DNA of 64,000 bases from Alistipes megaguti (GTDB lineage Bacteria; Bacteroidota; Bacteroidia; Bacteroidales; Rikenellaceae): the NCBI RefSeq assembly GCF_900604385.1, contig NZ_LR027382.1, forward strand, positions 2,898,076 through 2,962,075, read 5' to 3'. Shown here one piece after another: positions 44,025 to 52,571 of the stretch; positions within the stretch are counted from its first letter, which is position 1; every line of letters begins with the position of its first letter. The notes beneath the pieces were generated by a model, which was not told the origin of the DNA, made no database searches, and saw only the letters and a list, made by a program, of their open reading frames with translations. The position numbers and the translations under genes are program-made.

Positions 44025-46700
44025 ATGAAACGATTCATAAACGTACTGTTTGCCCTGTCGATCGTATCCGCAGCCGGATGTTCGAATTTTCTCGAACGGG
44101 AATACGACTCGTACGTCGACAAGGAGCGCACCTACATCTCGTACGAAAAGACGAGCCAGGCGCTGGTGAACGTATACCGGTACCTGCCCGACGGACTCAA
44201 CCGCATCGGCTCCGACGCCATGTTCGACGCGGCGACGGACGATGCCGAATTTACCGTCGAAACCAACTCCGTACAGCGGTTCAACACCGGGGCCTGGAGT
44301 CCGCAATACAACCCCGACGATCAGTGGAACTCGCTCTATACCGGTATCCGCTATGCGAACGAATTCATCGAAAACGTCCACCACGTCGATCTGGACAACT
44401 ACCGCCTCGACCCGAACAACCAGACCGAATACCAGAACCGCCTGAAGGATCTGGACATCTGGGAGAACGAAGCCCGTTTTCTGAGGGCGTTCTTCTACTT
44501 CGAACTGCTCAAGCGTTACGGCCCGGTGCCGATCGTCACCACGGTGCTGCCCGTCTCGGGCGACTACTCCGACGTCGAACGTCCGTCGCTGGACGAGGTC
44601 GTCTCGTTCATCTCGGACGAATGCGACAAGGCGGCCGCCGGGCTGGAGACCTATCCCTGGCGCGACAAGGCCTCGGCATACGGTCGGGCCACGAAGGGTG
44701 CGGCCCTGGCGCTCAAGAGCCGGCTGCTGCTCTACGCCGCCAGCCCGCTCTATCTCGACTGGACCAACACGGACGAAAGCTACCTCCCGTCGAATCCCGA
44801 CAAGTGGAAGGCGGCAGCCGATGCCGCCAAGGCGGTGATCGACCTGAACGTCTACACGCTCTACGGCGACTACGAAGGACTCTTTGCAAACAACATCTCC
44901 AACAACGAGTTCATCTTCCAGAGGCGATATGCCAACAGTGCAACCTTCGAGACGCTCAACTTCCCGGTAAGTTTCGGCGGCACGGGAGGCACCTCGCCGT
45001 CACTGAACCTCATGGAGGCCTACGAACTCAAGAACGGGAAGCCCTTCAGCTGGGACGACGAGCTCAATGCCGCACACCCGTTCACCTACCGCGACAACCG
45101 CCTGCGGGCGACGTTCCTCCTCAACGGCGATACCTGGAAGGACGGGACCGTAGAGGCCTACCGCAACGGCAAGGACGGCGCCGGGCAGCCCAACGCTACC
45201 AAAACGGGATTCTACCTGCGCAAATACCTCAACGAGGATGTCAACGTCCAGACGGGCGGCAACCTGCTGGGACACGTATGGCCCTATTTCCGGCTGGCGG
45301 AGATCTACCTCAACTACGCCGAGGCGCTCAACGAATACGACCCGGGCAATCCCGACATCGAACAGTATCTCAATCAGGTACGCCGCCGGGCAGGACAGCC
45401 ATCGGTCTCGGGACTTTCGCAGGCCGAGATGCGTAAAAAGATCCGGGCCGAGCGTCGTGTCGAGCTGGCCTTCGAGGAGCACCGGGCCTGGGACGTGAGA
45501 CGCTGGAAGATCGCCTCAACGACACTCGGCGCCGACCTGCGCGGTCTGGAGATCACCAAGGACGCCGCTTCGGAACAACTTGTCCGTGCCTCCGTGCGGA
45601 AAGCGACCACAAGATCCATCCCCCAATCCGAAATCCCGGAGGGCTGGTACTACTACGACGGCGACGAGTTCAACGGCTCGGCCATCGACAACTCCTACTG
45701 GGGGCTCTACGGTGCCGACAGCCCCGTCGGAAACGAATCCTACGGACAACCCACGGGCAACGTCCAGACCTATCGTGCGGCCCAGGCCTCGATCGTCCAG
45801 GAGGGAGGAACGAGTTTCGTACGCCTGCACGCCACCAAGGAGGGCAATCCTCCCCATCCGGCTCATGCGTCGGTTGCCAACCGGGACGGCTGGTGGTCGG
45901 CCGCTCTGTCAAGCCGTGATGCCGACAAGTACGGCTATCCGGCCAAATACTACCCGCTGCACGCCCGCATTGAGGTCCGGGCCAAGGTTGCCTACCTGTA
46001 CGGTATCTGGAACGGCAGCTGGTGCCGCTACTACGACGGCGCAAGCTATGCGGAACTCGACATGCAGGAGTTCTTCGTCAAAACGTGGGAGGGTCAGGAG
46101 CGCCGACTGAGCCAGGCCCTGCACCTGCACGACAACGACAAGGGTTCGGATGTCGGCGAAAGCACCCTGGGGGTCAACGTCAACGGATACGGGCGGCATT
46201 CGATCATGAATTTCGATCCGGGCGCCGATTTCCACGTCTACGGCGTACAGGTCGATCCCGATCCCGAAGCGCCGCAGGAGCATGTCATCATCAGCTACCT
46301 GCTCGACGGCAAGGTGACGAACACCTTCCGCACACGGGACTATGGCGACCGCTACAACACCTTTGTCAAAAAGGCCTTCCAGGAGGGACGCACCGAAAGC
46401 GCCTGGGACATCGCCATCACGGCTCAGATCGGCGGCAAGGACGAAAACGGAATCGGATATCCCGAAGATCGGGATCCGAATCTGCGGAATGTCGACATGG
46501 ACGTCGACTGGGTTCGCGTCTTCACGCGTGAACCGCTGGACCCCGATGTCCCGCCCCAGCCCGAATACCCCGAAGCCGAGGGTTACAGCTATGCCCCGAT
46601 CGTCGTGGAACGACGTTCGTTCGAGCCCAAAATGTACTGGTATCCGATTCCCGAGTCGGAGATCATGCAGACGGGCTGGAGTCAAAACACCTCTTGGTAA
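44025..46700 (+). CDS. SusD-like lipoprotein with an inserted GH16 endo-glycosidase domain
   Basis: 891 residues, against about 500-600 for ordinary SusD. Lipobox Cys 19 (SAAGC). Residues 20-530 form a SusD fold: LRAFFYFELLKRYGPVPIVT, ALKSRLLLYAASPLYL, FRLAEIYLNYAEALNEYDPG, RAERRVELAFEEHRAWDVRR. Residues about 540-836 form a GH16 jelly-roll: opening YYYDGDEFNGSAIDNSYW, LHARIEVRAKV, and the catalytic motif ASYAELDMQEFF with E677, D679, E682 in the ExDxxE arrangement, and closing MDVDWVRVFTRE. Residues about 855-891 then give a normal SusD C-terminus: SFEPKMYWYPIPESEI and SQNTSW. The frame is open throughout. IPxSEI occurs on both sides of the insert (532-537, 875-880), as if the tail motif had been duplicated at insertion. 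Presumably it binds the polymer and cuts it at the SusC lid. Whether it is active on a beta-glucan or a beta-galactoside cannot be decided. Confidence 0.88.
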   Translation: MKRFINVLFALSIVSAAGCSNFLEREYDSYVDKERTYISYEKTSQALVNVYRYLPDGLNRIGSDAMFDAATDDAEFTVETNSVQRFNTGAWSPQYNPDDQWNSLYTGIRYANEFIENVHHVDLDNYRLDPNNQTEYQNRLKDLDIWENEARFLRAFFYFELLKRYGPVPIVTTVLPVSGDYSDVERPSLDEVVSFISDECDKAAAGLETYPWRDKASAYGRATKGAALALKSRLLLYAASPLYLDWTNTDESYLPSNPDKWKAAADAAKAVIDLNVYTLYGDYEGLFANNISNNEFIFQRRYANSATFETLNFPVSFGGTGGTSPSLNLMEAYELKNGKPFSWDDELNAAHPFTYRDNRLRATFLLNGDTWKDGTVEAYRNGKDGAGQPNATKTGFYLRKYLNEDVNVQTGGNLLGHVWPYFRLAEIYLNYAEALNEYDPGNPDIEQYLNQVRRRAGQPSVSGLSQAEMRKKIRAERRVELAFEEHRAWDVRRWKIASTTLGADLRGLEITKDAASEQLVRASVRKATTRSIPQSEIPEGWYYYDGDEFNGSAIDNSYWGLYGADSPVGNESYGQPTGNVQTYRAAQASIVQEGGTSFVRLHATKEGNPPHPAHASVANRDGWWSAALSSRDADKYGYPAKYYPLHARIEVRAKVAYLYGIWNGSWCRYYDGASYAELDMQEFFVKTWEGQERRLSQALHLHDNDKGSDVGESTLGVNVNGYGRHSIMNFDPGADFHVYGVQVDPDPEAPQEHVIISYLLDGKVTNTFRTRDYGDRYNTFVKKAFQEGRTESAWDIAITAQIGGKDENGIGYPEDRDPNLRNVDMDVDWVRVFTREPLDPDVPPQPEYPEAEGYSYAPIVVERRSFEPKMYWYPIPESEIMQTGWSQNTSW

Positions 46701-46712
46701 GCGGAGCATTCC

Positions 46713-49328
46713 ATGAAAAGAATAGCAACGATACTTCTGTTGTCCCTGACGGTTCTGACGGCCGCCGCAGCCCGGGCACACGATGCTGCGCCCCGCGGAT
46801 GGATCCTGTGGTCGGCGCCCGACATCGAAGCCGTCCGGAACGGTCTGGATGATCTTCCGGCCTGCTGCCGGATCGAGGTGTGCACGGATGCCGCACCGAC
46901 ACTCCGCCTCGTCAACACACTGGGCGAACGCCTCGACCTTTGCAAGGCCAAAGGCCGCAAACGCACGCTTCACCGTTACGCCATTGAGATTGACCCCGAC
47001 GCGAAGCATGCCGACGCATGCACGGTCCGGCAGTATGCCGACGGCATCCTGATGTCGACCCGTCATCTGAGCGGACAGCAATCCCCCTGGCGGGTGGAGG
47101 GCGCCGACGAGCGGTGGACGGGCCAGATGTGCATCTATGTGCGCGATCCCAACCACCGGATCTCCGCCTCACGGCTGGATTTCTCGCCCGAAGCAGACCG
47201 GTTCATCTCGGATTTGCTCGGGCGCATGACCCTGGCCGAGAAGATCGGGCAGCTCTCGCAATACGTGGGCAGTTCGCTGATGACAGGTCCCCGGGCCGAG
47301 GGGCTCTCCGATTCGCTTTTCCGCCACGGCCTGGTCGGCTCGGTGCTGAATGCCTCGGGATCGGAGGTCATCCGCAGCATCCAGGAGAAGAACCTCGCGT
47401 TGTCGCGACTCAAGATCCCGGTGCTCTTCGGCATGGATGTCATCCACGGTTACCGCACGCTCTTTCCGGTTCCCCTGGCCGAGGCATGCAGCTGGGACCT
47501 GGAGGCCATCCGCCGCTCGGCTCGCTGGGCTGCCGTCGAAGCCTCGGCGGCCGGCATCCACTGGACCTTCGCCCCGATGGTGGACATCACGCGCGACGCC
47601 CGCTGGGGCCGGATCGTCGAGGGTGCGGGCGAGGACCCCTTTCTCGGAAGCCGGATCGCCGCGGCCCGCGTCAAGGGATTCCAGTGGAACCTCTGGCAGA
47701 ACAACTCCGTAATGGCCTGCGCCAAGCACTGGCTGGCCTACGGATTTCCGCAGTCGGGACGTGACTATGCCCCGGTGGACATCTCGCCGAGGACCCTCTT
47801 CGAGGTCTGCCTGCCGCCGTTCAAGGCCTGCGTCGACGCCGGCGTGATGACCTTCATGTCGGCCTTCAACGACCTGAACGGCGTCCCGGCCTCGGGACAC
47901 CCCGACATGTTGCGCAAATACCTGCAGGAGACCTGGAAATTCCAGGGCTTCGTAGTCAGCGACTGGAAGTCAGTCGAACAGCTCGTGGCCCAGGGTGTGG
48001 CCGAGGACGGCCGCGCGGCGGCACGCATCGCCTTCAACGCCGGTGTCGACATGGACATGATCGACGGACTCTACAACCGCTACCTCGGAGAACTCGTCGC
48101 GGCAGGCCAGGTCGACGAAAAGAGCATCGACGAAGCCGTAACGCGCATCCTGCGGGTGAAGTACTCGCTCGGGCTCTTCGACGATCCCTACAAATACCTC
48201 GATGCGGAACGCGAACGCACGACGCTGCATGCCCCGAAGATCGTCGATGCGGCGCTCGACATGGCACGCCGATCGATCGTCCTGCTGGAGAACAACGGCA
48301 TCCTGCCCCTTGCCGATACGCTCCGCTCGATCGCCCTGATCGGCCCGCTGGCCGACGACCGACACGAGATCAACGGTTCATGGCGGTGCCGGGCGCTGGA
48401 TGCCGATGCCGTAACGATCCGCGAAGGACTCACCGCTCGTCTGGGTAAGGGAGGCGTGGTGAACTACGCCCGCGGATGCGGCTTCGACGATACGGACCGC
48501 ACGGGATTCGCGGCAGCCGTCGAGGCCGCCCGCAAGAGCGATGCGGTGGTCGTGGCCGTCGGCGAAAAGGCACTCTTCAGCGGCGAATCGCGGAGCCGCG
48601 CCAGTCTGGACCTGCCGGGTGTCCAGGAGGAGCTGGTCATGGCATTGATCGCCACGGGGAAACCCGTCGTCGTAGTGCTGCTGAACGGACGCCCGCTCAC
48701 CATCGGACGCATTGCCGAAAAGGCCGCGGCGGTAGTCGAGGCGTGGTTCCCGGGCACGACCACCGGAACGGCCGTGGCCGAGATCCTCTTCGGCGACTAC
48801 AACCCCTCGGCACGGCTGGCCGTCTCCTTTCCGCGTTCGGTGGGACAGATCCCCTGCTACTACAACTACAAACGTTCGGGACGTCCGGGCGACATGCCCT
48901 TCTCCTCCACGGTCCGGCACATCGATCTGCCCAACGCCCCGCTCTACCCCTTCGGCTACGGACTGAGCTATACGGAATATACCTATTCGGCCCCGACCAC
49001 CGACAAGCGCCGATACTCGCGCCGGGAGACGATCCGCGTGTCGGTCGATGTCACGAACAGCGGCACGAGGGACGGCGAAGAGACCGTGCAGGTCTACGTA
49101 AGTGACCCGGTGGCCTCGCTCGTGCGTCCGGTCAAGGAGCTCAAGGGCTTCCGGAAGGTATTTCTCAAGGCCGGAGAGACCCGGCGCGTGTGTGTCGACA
49201 TCGACCCGCTGTCGCTCGGATTCTACGACCTGAAGATGAACTACACGGTCGAGAAGGGTCGATTCGACATCCTGGTCGGCCCGGACAGCGAACGGCTCAA
49301 CGCCGTATCCATCGAACTGATTGACTGA
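46713..49328 (+). CDS. GH3 family beta-glucosidase (BglX-like) with an unassigned N-terminal domain
   Basis: 871 residues. Signal peptide (to about residue 22), an unassigned domain at about 25-150 containing several Cys (DLPACCRIEVC, DLCKAK), then the GH3 core: KHWLAYGFPQSGRD (about 338-351), catalytic nucleophile Asp 417 in GFVVSDWKSV, the second alpha/beta domain (about 515-760) with candidate acid/base Glu 625 in LFSGESRSR, and a fibronectin-like C-terminal domain (VSVDVTNSGTRDGEETVQVY). BglX-like enzymes remove terminal beta-linked glucose in the periplasm. It would finish oligosaccharides released by the GH16 domain. It starts 12 bp after the fusion gene. Confidence 0.9.
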   Translation: MKRIATILLLSLTVLTAAAARAHDAAPRGWILWSAPDIEAVRNGLDDLPACCRIEVCTDAAPTLRLVNTLGERLDLCKAKGRKRTLHRYAIEIDPDAKHADACTVRQYADGILMSTRHLSGQQSPWRVEGADERWTGQMCIYVRDPNHRISASRLDFSPEADRFISDLLGRMTLAEKIGQLSQYVGSSLMTGPRAEGLSDSLFRHGLVGSVLNASGSEVIRSIQEKNLALSRLKIPVLFGMDVIHGYRTLFPVPLAEACSWDLEAIRRSARWAAVEASAAGIHWTFAPMVDITRDARWGRIVEGAGEDPFLGSRIAAARVKGFQWNLWQNNSVMACAKHWLAYGFPQSGRDYAPVDISPRTLFEVCLPPFKACVDAGVMTFMSAFNDLNGVPASGHPDMLRKYLQETWKFQGFVVSDWKSVEQLVAQGVAEDGRAAARIAFNAGVDMDMIDGLYNRYLGELVAAGQVDEKSIDEAVTRILRVKYSLGLFDDPYKYLDAERERTTLHAPKIVDAALDMARRSIVLLENNGILPLADTLRSIALIGPLADDRHEINGSWRCRALDADAVTIREGLTARLGKGGVVNYARGCGFDDTDRTGFAAAVEAARKSDAVVVAVGEKALFSGESRSRASLDLPGVQEELVMALIATGKPVVVVLLNGRPLTIGRIAEKAAAVVEAWFPGTTTGTAVAEILFGDYNPSARLAVSFPRSVGQIPCYYNYKRSGRPGDMPFSSTVRHIDLPNAPLYPFGYGLSYTEYTYSAPTTDKRRYSRRETIRVSVDVTNSGTRDGEETVQVYVSDPVASLVRPVKELKGFRKVFLKAGETRRVCVDIDPLSLGFYDLKMNYTVEKGRFDILVGPDSERLNAVSIELID

Positions 49329-49336
49329 CATACGCC

Positions 49337-50506
49337 ATGAAAAGAATCATTCTCATCCTGACGCTGGCGCTGCTCGGCGGCACGGCCACGGCCACGGCCG
49401 AAGAGCACCGCGAGATCCGCATCACCCACGGACCCTGGCTCTGCGACATGGACGCCACGGGGGTGACCGTCATGTGGAAGACCGACCGTCCGGCCCTCTC
49501 GTGGGTCGAGGTGGCGCCCGACGACGGCAAGCACTTCTACAGCAACGCACACCCGCGCCACTACGACGCCGAACACGGCCGGCGCCGGGCCCTCGAAACG
49601 CTCCACAAGGTGCGTCTCGAAGGGCTGCAACCCGGAACGCGCTACATGTACCGGATCTTCTCGCAGGCCACCGACGGCTGGTCCTACAGCGACTACGCCC
49701 ACTTCGGGAAGACGGTCTCGACGTCCGTCTACCAGCAGGAGCCGCTGCGCTTCACGACCCTCGACCCCAAGGCCGACAGCGTCCGTTTCGTGGTCTTCAA
49801 CGACATCCACGGCCGGGCGGAGGATCTGCGGGATCTCTGCCGCCAGGTCGACTTCGCGGCGTGTGACTTCGTGGTGCTGAACGGCGACATGCGCTCGACA
49901 ACCGAAAGCGAAGAGCAGCTCTTCGAAGGCTGGCTCGACGTCTGCGTGGAGTGCTTCGCCTCGCAGGTGCCCATCCTCTTCGTCCGCGGCAACCACGAAA
50001 ACCGGGGCGCCTATGCCGACCGGCTCTACGACTACTTCCCACACCCGAGCGGTCGTTTCTACCACACGTTCAAGGCTGCGAGAACGGAGTTCGTGGTGCT
50101 CGACTGCGGCGAGGACAAGCCCGACACGGACATCGAATACGGAGGCATTGCCGAATTCGACCCCTACCGGGAACGGGAGGCCCGCTGGCTCTCCGAGGCA
50201 CTGGATTCCGACAGCAAGCGCCGGATCGTCTTCCTGCACATTCCGCCCGCAACGTCGACCTGGCACGGCGATCTGCACCTGCAGCAGACCCTGCTCCCGA
50301 TTCTGAACCGCTCGTCGGTGGACCTGATGATCTCGGGCCACACCCACCGCTACGCCCTTTACCGGGCCGACGACACGGTGCATTTTCCCCGGCTTGTCAA
50401 CGACAACCGAAGCGGCATGCGCGTTGTCGTGGGCCGCGACACGGTCCGTGTCACGATTTTCGGGACCGAGAACCGCCGGCTGAGCTTCGGCATCGACCGC
50501 AAATGA
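49337..50506 (+). CDS. Secreted calcineurin-like metallophosphoesterase with N-terminal fibronectin-type domain
   Basis: 389 residues with a signal peptide (to about residue 21). An N-terminal purple-acid-phosphatase-like beta domain (ITHGPWLCDMDATGVTVMWK, RLEGLQPGTRYMYRI) precedes the metallophosphoesterase core (about 145-370). All five metal-site motifs are present: FNDIHG, LNGDM, RGNHEN, LHIPP and SGHTHRY. It should hydrolyse phosphate esters. Finding it inside a glycan operon (8 bp after GH3, 31 bp before the binding protein) suggests a phosphorylated glycan or a scavenging role. Confidence 0.88.
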   Translation: MKRIILILTLALLGGTATATAEEHREIRITHGPWLCDMDATGVTVMWKTDRPALSWVEVAPDDGKHFYSNAHPRHYDAEHGRRRALETLHKVRLEGLQPGTRYMYRIFSQATDGWSYSDYAHFGKTVSTSVYQQEPLRFTTLDPKADSVRFVVFNDIHGRAEDLRDLCRQVDFAACDFVVLNGDMRSTTESEEQLFEGWLDVCVECFASQVPILFVRGNHENRGAYADRLYDYFPHPSGRFYHTFKAARTEFVVLDCGEDKPDTDIEYGGIAEFDPYREREARWLSEALDSDSKRRIVFLHIPPATSTWHGDLHLQQTLLPILNRSSVDLMISGHTHRYALYRADDTVHFPRLVNDNRSGMRVVVGRDTVRVTIFGTENRRLSFGIDRK

Positions 50507-50537
50507 CCATCCATACAGACACAAAAACATGCAATCC

Positions 50538-52562
50538 ATGAAAAAGATACTTTACGCACTGACACTTGTCGGACTGGCTGCCGCCTTGGCCGGCTGCACG
50601 ACAGGTAACGAGTACGACGCGAAGTTTGACACGCCCGACGGCATCTACATCACGGGCGATGCCACGCTCTTCTCGACCGAAGCCAGCTACGGGATGCTGC
50701 AGCCGATGCAGGATCCGCGCCTGAACTCACTGATGACCTGGCTCTCGCCGCAGGGGAGTTTCCGTATCTCGCTGGTGGGCCCGGACCACACCCCCGTCGT
50801 CTACGGCATGGGGGAACCGGTTGACCGCGGAAACGGACTTCCGACCTACACTCTCTCCCGGAACGGGCAGGGCTTCACCGTCACCGGCGAAGGGCTCTAC
50901 CAGGTCATTGTCAACAGTTCGCTCGGCGAACTGACCGTCATTCCGGTCACGATGCGCATCCTCAGCGACAAGGAACTCACCGTCGACGGTGCTCATGAGG
51001 TACTCTTCGACGCCCCGAGCTACGACCGCACCAACCACCTGGTCACCTGGCATTCGTCGCAGGATCCCATGCGGATTCTTGCCGCGGAGTACCGGTTCTC
51101 CTATTCGGAGCAGGGAAGCCTGAACGTGCCGCTGGCCGACGGGGAAGAGTACACCGTCACGACCTCCTATACGGGTCTTGAGGCCAGTTCGAAGACCAAC
51201 CTGCTGACGACCGAATGGCAGCCGCTGACCGGCTCGTCCGACGTGGCGCTCAGCCTCAAGCGGCAGGGTGACTACGTCATCGAGCTGCAGTACGACGTCC
51301 GCCAGACCCTCTTCACGGCCCGCATCGAGGGCGAAGAGTACATCGAGCCCGAAGCCCAGGGCTATCCCGAAAGGCTCTACATGACCGACGGTGACTGGAG
51401 TTCGGCCGTCGAGATGACACCGTGCGGCGCCGCAGGCAACGGCGTCTTCTGGACGCTGGCCAGCGTCTCGACCGACAAGGGGCTGAGGTGGTCGACCTCG
51501 GGCACCGATGCCGACGCCTTCGCCTCATTGACCGAGAACCACGGATTCCAGGTTGTCGACGCCGAGGCCGTACCCGACGAATCGGGCGCCCGGCTGATCT
51601 TCGTCGACCTGCACAAGGGTGTTCTCGCCCTCGAGGTCCCCGAACTCTACGGTATGGGCGAATGCTTCGCGGGGCTCGACGTGGCCTTCACGCAGGAGGG
51701 CGATCGCTTCACGGTAACGACCCAGACGGACGGCAACCTGCGCATGTATGCCGTCTGCCCGTGGAACACGCGCGAATGGGACAGCATGGAGTTCGGCATC
51801 CTGGGCAACCGGATCGTCTACCGCGGTGTCGGGGACGAACTGCCGGCCGTACCCGTAGCGGCGGGAGTTCCCGTCGAGGTGGACTTCGCAACGGGCGAAG
51901 CCATGCTGCAGGTTCCGCTCACACCCGCAGCCGACGTTCCCGCCAGCGGACCGATCTACATGATCGCCAGCGGTTACGGCAACATGAACTGGGGATCGTC
52001 CGAAGATGTGATCGGGCTCAACCGGATCTGGAGCGACAAGAGCATGTGGCTGGCCGTACGTTACTTCGAGGCCGGGACCCGGATCCGTTTCTCGACCGAG
52101 GGCAGCATGTTCGGCAAGGGTGAGTTCGTCTCGCTGGACAACAACTTCGGCTTCACCGAAGAGTCGGGCTACGCCGTCATCGAACAGGCCGGCACCTACG
52201 CCGTCTACGTCAACCTGGGCAAACGCATCGTCGCCATCCAGCCCGCAACCATCTACACCTACGGCACGGCATCGTCATCAACCTCCGACGCAAACGTCAA
52301 CTCGCCATTCGTCGCCTCGGCCGACGGCAAGACGCTCACCTATACGGTCGAAAACGAGGGAAGTCTGCGGTTCCATCCCGACATCGAGGCCTTCGGGTCG
52401 GATGTCTCGCGCTGGAAACGGGAATACTACGTAGATCTGACGACTCTCGACATCCGGCAGCGTCTGGAAGGCGAGGACGAGCCGAACAAGGACTACGTCT
52501 GGAAGCCCGGAACGGTCATCGAGCTGAACTTCAAGACAATGAAAGCCACCATCACGGAATAG
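50538..52562 (+). CDS. SusE/SusF-like surface glycan-binding lipoprotein
   Basis: 674 residues from ATG at 50538 (an ATG 9 bp earlier is possible). Lipobox Cys 20 (ALAGC). Several beta-sandwich repeats of the SusE/SusF type: YITGDATLFSTEASYGM, RLYMTDGDWSSAVEMTP, PIYMIASGYGNMNWGSSEDV, each starting with a strand leading to a conserved aromatic, and linked to segments ending in the VxLxxxxxxV pattern. No catalytic motif. It probably binds the glycan at the cell surface. It differs from the shorter SusE-like protein at 54239, which has two near-identical repeats. Confidence 0.8.
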   Translation: MKKILYALTLVGLAAALAGCTTGNEYDAKFDTPDGIYITGDATLFSTEASYGMLQPMQDPRLNSLMTWLSPQGSFRISLVGPDHTPVVYGMGEPVDRGNGLPTYTLSRNGQGFTVTGEGLYQVIVNSSLGELTVIPVTMRILSDKELTVDGAHEVLFDAPSYDRTNHLVTWHSSQDPMRILAAEYRFSYSEQGSLNVPLADGEEYTVTTSYTGLEASSKTNLLTTEWQPLTGSSDVALSLKRQGDYVIELQYDVRQTLFTARIEGEEYIEPEAQGYPERLYMTDGDWSSAVEMTPCGAAGNGVFWTLASVSTDKGLRWSTSGTDADAFASLTENHGFQVVDAEAVPDESGARLIFVDLHKGVLALEVPELYGMGECFAGLDVAFTQEGDRFTVTTQTDGNLRMYAVCPWNTREWDSMEFGILGNRIVYRGVGDELPAVPVAAGVPVEVDFATGEAMLQVPLTPAADVPASGPIYMIASGYGNMNWGSSEDVIGLNRIWSDKSMWLAVRYFEAGTRIRFSTEGSMFGKGEFVSLDNNFGFTEESGYAVIEQAGTYAVYVNLGKRIVAIQPATIYTYGTASSSTSDANVNSPFVASADGKTLTYTVENEGSLRFHPDIEAFGSDVSRWKREYYVDLTTLDIRQRLEGEDEPNKDYVWKPGTVIELNFKTMKATITE

Positions 52563-52571
52563 CCGAAACCG

